Shown one piece after another: positions 17,259 to 26,281 of a stretch of DNA of 50,031 nt. The notes under the pieces were generated by a model. It did no database searches. It had not been told where the DNA came from and saw nothing but the letters and a program-made list of their open reading frames with translations. This DNA comes from Deltaproteobacteria bacterium (GTDB taxonomy: Bacteria; Desulfobacterota; Desulfobulbia; Desulfobulbales; Desulfurivibrionaceae): contig JAJZPC010000009.1 in NCBI GenBank assembly GCA_021811385.1, forward strand, positions 1 through 50,031. Reading direction: 5' to 3'. The translations under genes and the position numbers were made by a program. Within the stretch, counting starts at the first letter, position 1; the number at the start of each line of letters is the position of its first letter.

Positions 17259-19817
17259 TTACCATTGCAGTTTTGTTCCGGTTCCGGTCTCGTTTTCCGC
17301 GATATGGAGAAGGGCCTTGGAGATCTCTTCCTGGAAGGAAGGGCTGTTGATCTTGGTGGCAAAGGAGTCCAGGGTGTAGAAAACATCCACCACCTGATCG
17401 CCATCCGAGCTGATCCGGGCCCGGTGGATGTTGATTTCAAAATCAGCCAGGGTCCGGGTGATGTCATAGAGCAGTCCGGGCCGGTCATTGGCGAAAACCT
17501 CGATGATCGTATACTGTTCCGAGGCCTTATTGTCTATAACAACCCGCGGGGCGGCCTGCACGTTTTTTTGGCCGGGGCTGCGGAAGGCGGTGCGGAACTT
17601 GTCGACCAGCCGGTGACTGAGGCCGAGCCGGTTTTTCAAGGCCAGATTGAGATCCTCGCCCAGCGCCCGCCAGTCCTGCTCCGCGAAACTCTGCTCCGCC
17701 GCCGGGCGGACATTGAGCACATCCACCGCCGTGCCGTCTTCCCAGGTGAAGATCTGGGCGCTCACCACATTGAGGCCATGCAGGGCCAGGGTGCCGCAGA
17801 TCTTGGCCAGCAGGCCGGTGGAGTCGTGGGCCATCACCAGGACCGACCAGAACAGGGTGTGATCACCGGCTTCGGTGATGGCCTGTTTTCCGTGGGTTAA
17901 CCGGTCGCGCAGTCGGAGGTGGTGGGCCACCTCTTCCGGGGGGAAGCTGAGCAGGTATTCCTCCGGCAGGATTGCGCCATCGGCCGGGGCCGCCTTTCCC
18001 ATCAGCGCGCGAACCTGTTCAAGCATCCAACCCGCACCCTGGCTTTTGTCGGGAAGGGTCGCATCCTTTCGTTCCAGCAGGTGGGCGATTTTGAGGGAGA
18101 TTTCCAGGAGGAGGGCTCCCTTCCATTCGGTCCAGGCCGTGGGGCCGGTGGCCTTGGCATCGGCAATGGAGAGCAGATAGAGCATGGTCAGCCGTTCCGG
18201 GGTTTGGATCTGCTCGGCGCATTGCCGGATAAAGGCGTCATCCTCAAGGTCGCGGCGCAGGGCGGTCACGGTGAGGAAGAGGTGTTTTTCCACGAGAAAG
18301 CTGAGGCAGGAGGTTTCCGCCTCGGTCAATCCAAGGCGTTTGGCGATTCCCGCCACAAGTTTGCCGCCGCGCTGGGCATGGTCTTCGTGGTGCCCCTTGC
18401 CGATATCGTGCAGGAGCGCGGCAAGGACAAGAACATGGGGCGATTCGACGCCCGCGAACGGGGTTTTGTTGAGGGAAAGCTTTTTCAATTCCGCCACGGT
18501 TTGCAGAAGGTGCCGGTCAACCGTGAAAACATGGTAGACATCGTGCTGGGCCAGGGCGCGGATCTGCTCGAATTCGGGGAGGTAGGCGGTGAGCAGTCCG
18601 GTGTCCAGCATGACCGAGAGAACCTCCAGCACGTCCCGCGCGTTTTCCAGGACATCGAGAAAGGCCTTGGCCATGCGTTTTGAGTGACGCAGCCTGTCGT
18701 CCACCAGATGGAGGTTGGCGGCGACGATTTTTCTGCTGCGATGATGGATCTCAAGGCCGGTTTTTCCGGCATGGGCAAAGAGACGCATCAGCAGATAGGG
18801 GCGCTTCTCGATCAGCGCCTGGTCGGTGAGATGGAGCCGGTCCTGGCGCACCGTGATTCCTGGCTCGATGGTCTGTTCAACCGGGTTGGCGCGCGGGGCG
18901 CCCAGGGTTTCGTCGACATGTTCAAAGAACAGGTCGGTGGTGGTGGCGATGGTTTGCAGATGCCGGTAGATATCCTGCATGAAGCGTTCAACCCCGAGGG
19001 TGCCCCGGGTGTTGGAATATTTGAAACCCTTGGCCATCTCCTCCTGATATTCGAAGAACAGCTGGTCGTTTTTCCGGCCGCTGAGGTAGTGGAGCCGGTT
19101 GCGGATCTTGATCAAGAAATCCCAGGCCTGACCAAAGGATTCTTTTTCCTGGGACGAGATCAGCCCGGCCTCTTCGATGGCCTGCAGATCCTGCAGGTTG
19201 AACAGGGCGTGGCTCACCCAGAGCATGGCCTGGATATCGCGGAAGCCGCCGCGGCTTTCCTTGATATGCGGCTCCAGCTGGTAGCCGTGCATGCCATAGC
19301 GTTGATGGCGTTCGTTGCGGTGCTGCATCATATTTTGCAAGAATTCCCGTCGGTGCCCCGCTATTAATTCCCGGTGGAAGGCCTGCTGCATCGAGCTGAA
19401 AAGCGGCTGCGAGCCCGTCAGATGACGCGCGTCCAGCAGCGCCACCTGAAAAAAGAAGTCCTGCCTGGCATCAGCCAGGCAGGCATCCAATGTTCTCACT
19501 CCGTGTCCAACCTCAAGGCCCGCATCCCACAAGGGATAGAACAGGGCCTGGGTCACCGGATCGAGGCGATCCTCGGCCTCGGGCGCATGGAGCAGGAGAA
19601 GGTCGATGTCCGAATAGGGGAACAGCTCTCTCCTGCCATAGCCGCCAAGGGCGACAAGGCTCATGCCTTCTCCGGCCTCGGGACAGTTGGCAAAGCAGGC
19701 AACCAGGTAGTCGTCGATGAGCCGCGAGTGTTTGTGGAGCAGGGGTTGACCGCTCAACCCCTGGCGCCAGAGATACTCCAGGGCGTCCCGCTTTGCCCGC
19801 AGCTCAACATCAACCAC
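17259..19817 (-). CDS. glnD: [Protein-PII] uridylyltransferase / uridylyl-removing enzyme
   Basis: Glutamine sensor that uridylylates and deuridylylates PII. The domains appear in canonical order. A nucleotidyltransferase domain carries GGYGRRELFPYSDIDLL (near 58-74). An HD domain carries LLHDIGKGHHEDHA (near 450). Two C-terminal ACT domains follow (about 690-770 and 780-850). The length of 852 aa is normal. It begins at a GTG directly after the TAG of glnB with no gap, so translation is probably coupled to that of its own substrate. PII here retains Tyr51, consistent with uridylylation. Confidence 0.96.
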   Translation of the reverse strand: MVDVELRAKRDALEYLWRQGLSGQPLLHKHSRLIDDYLVACFANCPEAGEGMSLVALGGYGRRELFPYSDIDLLLLHAPEAEDRLDPVTQALFYPLWDAGLEVGHGVRTLDACLADARQDFFFQVALLDARHLTGSQPLFSSMQQAFHRELIAGHRREFLQNMMQHRNERHQRYGMHGYQLEPHIKESRGGFRDIQAMLWVSHALFNLQDLQAIEEAGLISSQEKESFGQAWDFLIKIRNRLHYLSGRKNDQLFFEYQEEMAKGFKYSNTRGTLGVERFMQDIYRHLQTIATTTDLFFEHVDETLGAPRANPVEQTIEPGITVRQDRLHLTDQALIEKRPYLLMRLFAHAGKTGLEIHHRSRKIVAANLHLVDDRLRHSKRMAKAFLDVLENARDVLEVLSVMLDTGLLTAYLPEFEQIRALAQHDVYHVFTVDRHLLQTVAELKKLSLNKTPFAGVESPHVLVLAALLHDIGKGHHEDHAQRGGKLVAGIAKRLGLTEAETSCLSFLVEKHLFLTVTALRRDLEDDAFIRQCAEQIQTPERLTMLYLLSIADAKATGPTAWTEWKGALLLEISLKIAHLLERKDATLPDKSQGAGWMLEQVRALMGKAAPADGAILPEEYLLSFPPEEVAHHLRLRDRLTHGKQAITEAGDHTLFWSVLVMAHDSTGLLAKICGTLALHGLNVVSAQIFTWEDGTAVDVLNVRPAAEQSFAEQDWRALGEDLNLALKNRLGLSHRLVDKFRTAFRSPGQKNVQAAPRVVIDNKASEQYTIIEVFANDRPGLLYDITRTLADFEINIHRARISSDGDQVVDVFYTLDSFATKINSPSFQEEISKALLHIAENETGTGTKLQW

Positions 19818-21448
<1,631 letters not shown>

Positions 21449-21692
21449 AAACGTATCCTCTCTCAGTGCTCATTTTGGTTGAAGTTGTTCATTCGTCAGT
21501 GGGTAGCTATGCATGCTGCCGATAAAGTAAGCAAATGTCGTGCCAGTGACTTTATTTTTGCGTAACATGTTGATTTGACGCGTATATTTCGGTGACCCCT
21601 GTTTTTGGCTGGGAGGTAAAAAAGTAACAAAAAAGTGTGAATTTATAGATATGGATACAAATTTGTAATTTTTATTCTTTTGGAAGGGGCGG
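21449..21692. other. AT-rich intergenic region upstream of amtB
   Basis: This 244-base gap holds the sigma-54 promoter of amtB and, farther away, a 12-bp perfect palindrome TACAAATTTGTA (21656-21667). No gene and no clear terminator for the flagellar block was found. Confidence 0.5.
21530..21545 (-). promoter_or_regulatory. Sigma-54 (RpoN) promoter of amtB
   Basis: On the minus strand the sequence reads TGGCACG-ACAT-TTGCT, matching the -24/-12 consensus TGGCACG-N4-TTGCW at every fixed position. It lies about 80 bases upstream of the amtB start. NtrC enhancer sites were not identified. Confidence 0.88.
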
Positions 21693-22565
21693 TCAGGAGA
21701 GATGATACTGGTGAAAGATGATTGATTCGATGGGGGCTTCAGGCCACTGTTTCTGCAGCCAGGCGCGCAGTTCCTTGTTCATCTCGCCACGGGCGAGGGA
21801 ATACCTGCGCAGCTCTTCAAGGGGTTTGTTTTGGAAGAATTGATAGATGATGTCGCGGACAAAGATTTTTTTGTCCGCGGGAGGGTCTTCTGCTTCATCG
21901 AGGGACGCGATCAGGGTGATGTCAACGAGGACAAAGGTTACCGGCTGGTCGCTGTCCGGGTTGTTCACCGGAATAATGAAACCTGGGAAGGCCCATTTTT
22001 TTCTGATTTTTCCCGGGTGAAGTTGGCTGGCTTGGCTCGCTTCACCTGGGGGGGCGGCAGGAGAAACGGCGTCCCCCCCCCGGGGCATGGTCGGAGAGGT
22101 GGCTGTTTGGAGAGGCGGCTCCGACGTGCCGCTCAAGAGAAAAATGGCCCCGATAAGGAGGACAGGGAGGGCATAGAGCGGGATACGTACAAAAATGGGA
22201 AAAGATTGGAGACGGGTGAACTGCTGTTGCGCGATTGTCTTGGCGGAGAGAAGAAGGGCGGTTATGGCCCCTGCGCCGGGAAGGATTTTCTTCGCCTGAA
22301 CGCCCGGTGCTCCGGCCTGATCCGGGATGCCGGAAAGGGTTTTTTCCAGGGAGGAGTCGAGACTTTGGGCGGCAACTCCGGGAGTGACGGTCGGCTCGTT
22401 TTCCTCAAGGAAGAAATCCTCCTCCTCTTTTCCTTCGGAGAAAAACGCGTCATCCTCGGCCTGAAAGGCGGATTCCCAGTCCTCCCCCCAGTTTGTTTCC
22501 TCGTGGTCAGCGGAAGTATCCTTGCTGGCTAGCTGGTCAACAGACTGGGGGCGGTCGTCAGCCAT
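21693..22565 (-). CDS. FliL-like membrane protein with acidic cytoplasmic N-terminus
   Basis: Protein of 290 aa. Residues 1-95 are acidic and low in complexity, one TM helix is at about 126-145, and a Pro/Ala-rich linker follows. The C-terminal domain (190-290) resembles FliL: two strands (VTFVLVDITLIASL), KKIFVRDIIYQFF, then GEMNKELRAWLQKQWPEAPIESIIF. The order matches the true FliL of this window (RVRDELLERFN...IKNIYFTEF). It starts 9 bases after the cheY stop without a clear ribosome-binding site, so it is probably coupled to cheY. A role in stator or motor assembly is inferred from similarity and position at the end of the flagellar block. Confidence 0.65.
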   Translation of the reverse strand: MADDRPQSVDQLASKDTSADHEETNWGEDWESAFQAEDDAFFSEGKEEEDFFLEENEPTVTPGVAAQSLDSSLEKTLSGIPDQAGAPGVQAKKILPGAGAITALLLSAKTIAQQQFTRLQSFPIFVRIPLYALPVLLIGAIFLLSGTSEPPLQTATSPTMPRGGDAVSPAAPPGEASQASQLHPGKIRKKWAFPGFIIPVNNPDSDQPVTFVLVDITLIASLDEAEDPPADKKIFVRDIIYQFFQNKPLEELRRYSLARGEMNKELRAWLQKQWPEAPIESIIFHQYHLS

Positions 22566-22574
22566 ATTGTATGG

Positions 22575-22952
22575 TTAGAAGATCTTGTTGAGTTTTTCGG
22601 AAAGGGTTTCTGCGGTGAAGGGTTTGACGATGTACTGGCTGACCTTGGCCTTGACCGCCAGGATGATGTTGTCCTGCTGTGCTTCCGCCGTTACCATGAT
22701 GAAGGGCGTATTGGCCATGCTGGCGTCGGCGCGCACCGCTTTCAGCAGATCCAGGCCGGTCATCTTGGGCATGTTCCAATCCGAGATGATCAGGCCTATT
22801 TTTTCCGATTTCAGGACGTTCAGGGCGGTGGTGCCGTCATCCGCTTCGATGATGTTTTTGAAGCCAAGCTGGGTGAGAATGTTTTTGACTATGCGTCGCA
22901 TGGTGGCAAAATCGTCAACCACGAGAATTTTCATATTAGGATCAGCAGCCAT
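22575..22952 (-). CDS. cheY: Chemotaxis response regulator CheY
   Basis: Single receiver domain of 125 aa that on phosphorylation would bind the flagellar switch (FliM/FliN). The acidic pair Asp13-Asp14, phosphoacceptor Asp58, Thr88 and Lys110 are in place, with Tyr107 in the usual switch position. The sequence ([31 protein letters not shown]) is close to enterobacterial CheY. It has a strong GGAGG ribosome-binding site. It lies 195 bases after fliA, inside the flagellar block. Confidence 0.96.
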   Translation of the reverse strand: MAADPNMKILVVDDFATMRRIVKNILTQLGFKNIIEADDGTTALNVLKSEKIGLIISDWNMPKMTGLDLLKAVRADASMANTPFIMVTAEAQQDNIILAVKAKVSQYIVKPFTAETLSEKLNKIF

Positions 22953-23147
22953 ATTTCCTCCCTGACAGCTTTATGGTGCGAATGGCTTGTGGGCGCGTTC
23001 GCAGTGGAGAGATCAACCGTACTCTTCTACTGTAACTGTAACAATTGGTTTTGGAAATAAAAAAAGAGGGTTGTGAAGAGCAGCCCCATCTTTCTGGATT
23101 TCCTCCGACTCTTTCCCTGGAAGGAAGCGCATTGCCTCAGGCGCGGA
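22953..23147 (-). other. Intergenic region between fliA and cheY with a possible terminator
   Basis: A weak hairpin (GGGGCTG...CAACCC, one mismatch) followed by seven T residues on the minus strand (23059-23087) may end fliA transcripts. A cheY promoter is expected in the remaining 100 bases, but no clear sigma-28 match is visible. Confidence 0.35.
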
Positions 23148-23930
23148 TCAACTCGCCAGACTCTTTTTCAGTTTGGCCCGCAACCGGAACATGGCCTTGC
23201 TGTGCATCTGGGAAATGCGGGACTCCGTGTAGCCCAGCACCTCGCCGATTTCCTTCATGGTGAGTTCGTCTTGGTAATAGAGGGATACGGTCAGTTTTTC
23301 CTTTTCCGGCAAATCGGAAATGGCGCCCGCGATGAGCTCTCTGATTTGGGAGAGGTTGATGGCCGTGAAGGGATCCCGGTCATCCATGGCAAAGGTTTCC
23401 GCCAGAGTGGGATCGTTCGCCTCCGTTGCTTTCTGCCGGAGAAACTCGATATCCATGAAGGAGACGGATTTGGTTTCATCGAGCAACTTGTAGAAATCAT
23501 CAAGGGTGAGGCCCATGGTTTGGGCTACTTCCTCATCCGTTGCCGGCCGGCCCACCTGCTTTTCGATGTCGGCGTAGGCTTTCTCCAGGTCGGTGGTTTT
23601 CCGCCGGACCGAGCGGGGAACCCAATCCAAGGCGCGGAGTTCGTCCAGCATCGCCCCCTTGACCCTGAATTCGGCATAGGTTTTGAACTGGACATTCTTG
23701 GAGACATCAAATTTGTTGATGGCGTCGATGAGGCCGATGATCCCGCAACTGACGAGATCATCGAGCGAGACCTGGGCGGGAAGGCGCGCCGCAAGGCGTG
23801 CCGCGATATACTTGATCAGCGGGGTATAGGTCAGGATCAACTCGTTGCGTTTTTCGGCGCTGAGCGGTTCCGCCTGGCTGAAAAAGGTGTTCGTGTAATC
23901 CTTGAACTTGGGTGAGGTCTGTTTGCTCAT
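23148..23930 (-). CDS. fliA: Flagellar sigma factor 28 (FliA)
   Basis: RNA polymerase sigma factor for late flagellar genes, 260 aa from the ATG at 23930. Region 2 shows YIAARLAARLPAQVSLDDLVSCGIIGLIDAI and the typical VKGAMLDELRALDWVPRSVRRK. Region 3 follows (about 110-165), and region 4 ends in LTMKEIGEVLGYTESRISQMHSKA. A GTG five codons upstream is an alternative start; neither has a strong ribosome-binding site. It sits between flhG and cheY in the flagellar block. Confidence 0.95.
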   Translation of the reverse strand: MSKQTSPKFKDYTNTFFSQAEPLSAEKRNELILTYTPLIKYIAARLAARLPAQVSLDDLVSCGIIGLIDAINKFDVSKNVQFKTYAEFRVKGAMLDELRALDWVPRSVRRKTTDLEKAYADIEKQVGRPATDEEVAQTMGLTLDDFYKLLDETKSVSFMDIEFLRQKATEANDPTLAETFAMDDRDPFTAINLSQIRELIAGAISDLPEKEKLTVSLYYQDELTMKEIGEVLGYTESRISQMHSKAMFRLRAKLKKSLAS

Positions 23931-23987
23931 TCCGGGTAGGCCCACAGGGGCAGAGGAGATTGATGGCCTGCAATATGAAAAAGTATA

Positions 23988-24878
23988 TTACAGATCAACG
24001 AGTCCCTGCCAGAAAAATTTTATGTTCCCATCGGCTTTCATCTCGGGCTCTTCCAGGGAGATATTCCCGGCGAGTTTGCTGAACATCTTGCTGGACGGTG
24101 CATCCGGGAAGATGTCCGACACAAGGCGCTGTTCGCGAACCGCCGTGGGCAGTTTGCTATCATAGGGGATATGGCCGAGATAATCCAGGGAAAGAGAGTC
24201 AAGAAAACGGTCGGCCACAATGCTCAATTTGCGGAAAACCGACAGGGCCTCCTTTTCGGAACGGGCCAGGTTGACGAGGATGCGGAATTTTTTCACGTCA
24301 TGCCTGCTGGAAAGAACCTTGACCAGCGCGTAGGCGTCGGTCAGGGAGGTTGGTTCCGGGGTCAGGATGATGATGCGTTCCCGTGCGGCCAGGTTGAAGT
24401 AGATCACATTGTTGTTGATGCCCGCGGCCGTGTCGATCAGCATGATATCGATTTTTTGGGCCAGGGCGGACATCTCCGCCAGAAAGTACAGCCGTTGCTG
24501 TTCGGTAAGATCCGCCAGCTCCATGATGCCGGAACTGGCCGGCAGGATGAGCAGCCCGGCCGGGCCCTGCACCAGAACCTCGGCAAGCGTTTTCTCGCCC
24601 ATGAAGACATGGTGGAGGTTGTAGCGCGGGGTAAGGCCGAGCAGGATATCGACGTTGGCCAGATTCAGGTCCGCGTCAAGGATCAATACCTTCTTGCCGC
24701 TCTTTGCCAGGGCATAGCCGAGATTGGTGACGATATTGGTTTTGCCGACCCCGCCCTTGCCGCTGGTCACGCAGATAACCCGTGGCTGGGGCTCGCTGTT
24801 GTTGCGGACCGCCGCCATTCTTTTCTTCTGGGGTTGCGAGTGGGTCATAATCCGTTCCAGTGTTTCTGCCTGATTCAT
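23988..24878 (-). CDS. flhG: Flagellum number regulator FlhG (MinD-like ATPase)
   Basis: ParA/MinD-family ATPase of 296 aa that works with FlhF to set flagellar number and place. The deviant Walker A CVTSGKGGVGKTNIVTNLGYALA is at about residues 36-58. Switch elements include LILDADLNLANVDILLG and IDTAAGINNNV. The N-terminal 20 residues contain a DQAxxLR-like stretch (NQAETLERIM), the element of FlhG/FleN that contacts FlhF. It follows flhF after a 126-base gap with a strong hairpin. Confidence 0.94.
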   Translation of the reverse strand: MNQAETLERIMTHSQPQKKRMAAVRNNSEPQPRVICVTSGKGGVGKTNIVTNLGYALAKSGKKVLILDADLNLANVDILLGLTPRYNLHHVFMGEKTLAEVLVQGPAGLLILPASSGIMELADLTEQQRLYFLAEMSALAQKIDIMLIDTAAGINNNVIYFNLAARERIIILTPEPTSLTDAYALVKVLSSRHDVKKFRILVNLARSEKEALSVFRKLSIVADRFLDSLSLDYLGHIPYDSKLPTAVREQRLVSDIFPDAPSSKMFSKLAGNISLEEPEMKADGNIKFFWQGLVDL

Positions 24879-24902
24879 AAGGTCACCACGGGGTTGCTCA
24901 TT

Positions 24903-24934
24903 GTTGTAATCGCGGGAAAAAACGCGATTACAAC
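24903..24934 (-). promoter_or_regulatory. Perfect 12-bp stem-loop upstream of flhG
   Basis: GTTGTAATCGCG (24903-24914) and CGCGATTACAAC (24923-24934) pair perfectly around an 8-base loop, 25 bases before the flhG start codon. On the minus strand no T run follows, so it is not a normal terminator. It could be a processing or translation-control element, or a protein operator, tuning FlhG relative to FlhF. Confidence 0.6.
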
Positions 24935-25004
24935 GGTTGTCACTTTGTAACCTTTGATCGTGTGCGCGGACATGTGGGGAGTTTTCATTTTTGCGAGTCC
25001 ATCA

Positions 25005-26264
25005 TTATTGGGTCCACCTGCCTTGGGCCTCGGTGGCAAGTTCACCGGCGGCCGCCTGCCATCCCTGCCCGAACAGGGTCTGCAGGAACTCCCGGGAGGC
25101 GAGGAGAAAATCCTCCGGAACCCTCTGGCCGGTGCACAGGCAGGAAATGGGCAGCGCCGCCCCGGCCAGCAGCTGGCAGAGGGTGGCGTATGCCCTGGTT
25201 TCATCGAGCTTGGAGAGGACCAGCCCCTTCACCCGCAGGGGCTCGTAGGTGGCCAGGATTTGTTGCAGGTCTTCCTTCTTGCAGGTGGCGCTGAGGACGA
25301 GATATGGCGCTATCCCGCTTTCCAGGGCAAACCATTCGGACAGCTCCCGGATGTGATTCGGGTCATACGGGCTCTTGCCCGCAGTGTCGATGATGATCAG
25401 ATCCTTGTCCTGGTGGCGAACGAGGGCCGCCTGCAGATCCTTTTTGCGCAGGGCGATTTCGCAGGGCAATCGCATGATCTTGGCGTAGGTGCGCAGCTGG
25501 TCCGTGGCGCCGATCCGGTAACAGTCCATGGAAAGGAGCGCCACCTTCATCCCTTCGTGGATGCTGTACCAGGCGGCGATTTTCGCGGCGGTCGTTGTTT
25601 TGCCCACCCCGGTGGGGCCGATCAGGGCCACCACGGTGGGCGCCTTGCTGATCCCAATGGAGAGAGGGGTGATCTGCAGCTGGTCGATGATCTTGTCCCG
25701 CCATTGGGCAACCTGTTTCGGGTCGGGCCGCTCCCCTGCTTGGCTAGATCCACGGGGGGCGCGGCCCGATCCGGCATGGTTGTCGAGTTCTTCCTTGGCG
25801 CAGTATTGACGCCGCAGGAAATTGGCAAAGCGCAGCCTCAGGTCGTTGGCTTCAAAATGAACCTGTGCGGCCTTGGTTCCCTTGCCGGTCTTTTCCGCGG
25901 GAAGGGCGCGGGAAAGCTCGGCGCAAAGCTTGCTGTCAAAGCCGGGCTGATCCATGGTCCGTTTTGGGGTTGCCTGGCGTGCCGGTGCTTTTGCCGGGGC
26001 CTGGCGCACGGACTGATAGCCGTATCCCACCGTCTTCGGCCGTTTCCCTTCCGTGCCTGGGGCCTCCGGGGGCGGCAGGGTAATCTCCGGCTCCGGGTCG
26101 TATTCCATGGCCGCCACCACCTCGATCCGTGGCCCGCCCCTGGCCGAGCCGCTTTTTCCAGGGAGGTTCCGGGTCGAGAGAATAACGGCATCCTCGCCGA
26201 GCTCTTCCTTGACCATGGCCATGGCGCTATGGGTGTCCGAGGCTTCAAAACGCTTGATTCGCAT
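25005..26264 (-). CDS. flhF: Flagellar biosynthesis GTPase FlhF (SRP-type)
   Basis: SRP-family GTPase of 419 aa that marks the site of flagellar assembly. The N-terminal B domain begins MRIKRFEASDTHSAMAMVKEELG and is followed by a Pro/Ala-rich linker (about 60-140). The N and G domains follow, with P-loop GPTGVGKTTTAAKIAA (near 215), DCYRIGATDQLRTYA, the G3 region IIIDTAGKSPYD and the TKLD-like LSKLDETRAYA. It starts 17 bases after flhA and precedes flhG. Confidence 0.95.
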   Translation of the reverse strand: MRIKRFEASDTHSAMAMVKEELGEDAVILSTRNLPGKSGSARGGPRIEVVAAMEYDPEPEITLPPPEAPGTEGKRPKTVGYGYQSVRQAPAKAPARQATPKRTMDQPGFDSKLCAELSRALPAEKTGKGTKAAQVHFEANDLRLRFANFLRRQYCAKEELDNHAGSGRAPRGSSQAGERPDPKQVAQWRDKIIDQLQITPLSIGISKAPTVVALIGPTGVGKTTTAAKIAAWYSIHEGMKVALLSMDCYRIGATDQLRTYAKIMRLPCEIALRKKDLQAALVRHQDKDLIIIDTAGKSPYDPNHIRELSEWFALESGIAPYLVLSATCKKEDLQQILATYEPLRVKGLVLSKLDETRAYATLCQLLAGAALPISCLCTGQRVPEDFLLASREFLQTLFGQGWQAAAGELATEAQGRWTQ

Positions 26265-26281
26265 CGCTGCTCCTCACTCCT

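Noticed and set aside
24875..24988. A 37-codon minus-strand ORF ending in ATGA at the flhG start
   Set aside because: No ribosome-binding site, and half of it is the hairpin. The overlap may be chance, so it was not listed as a gene.
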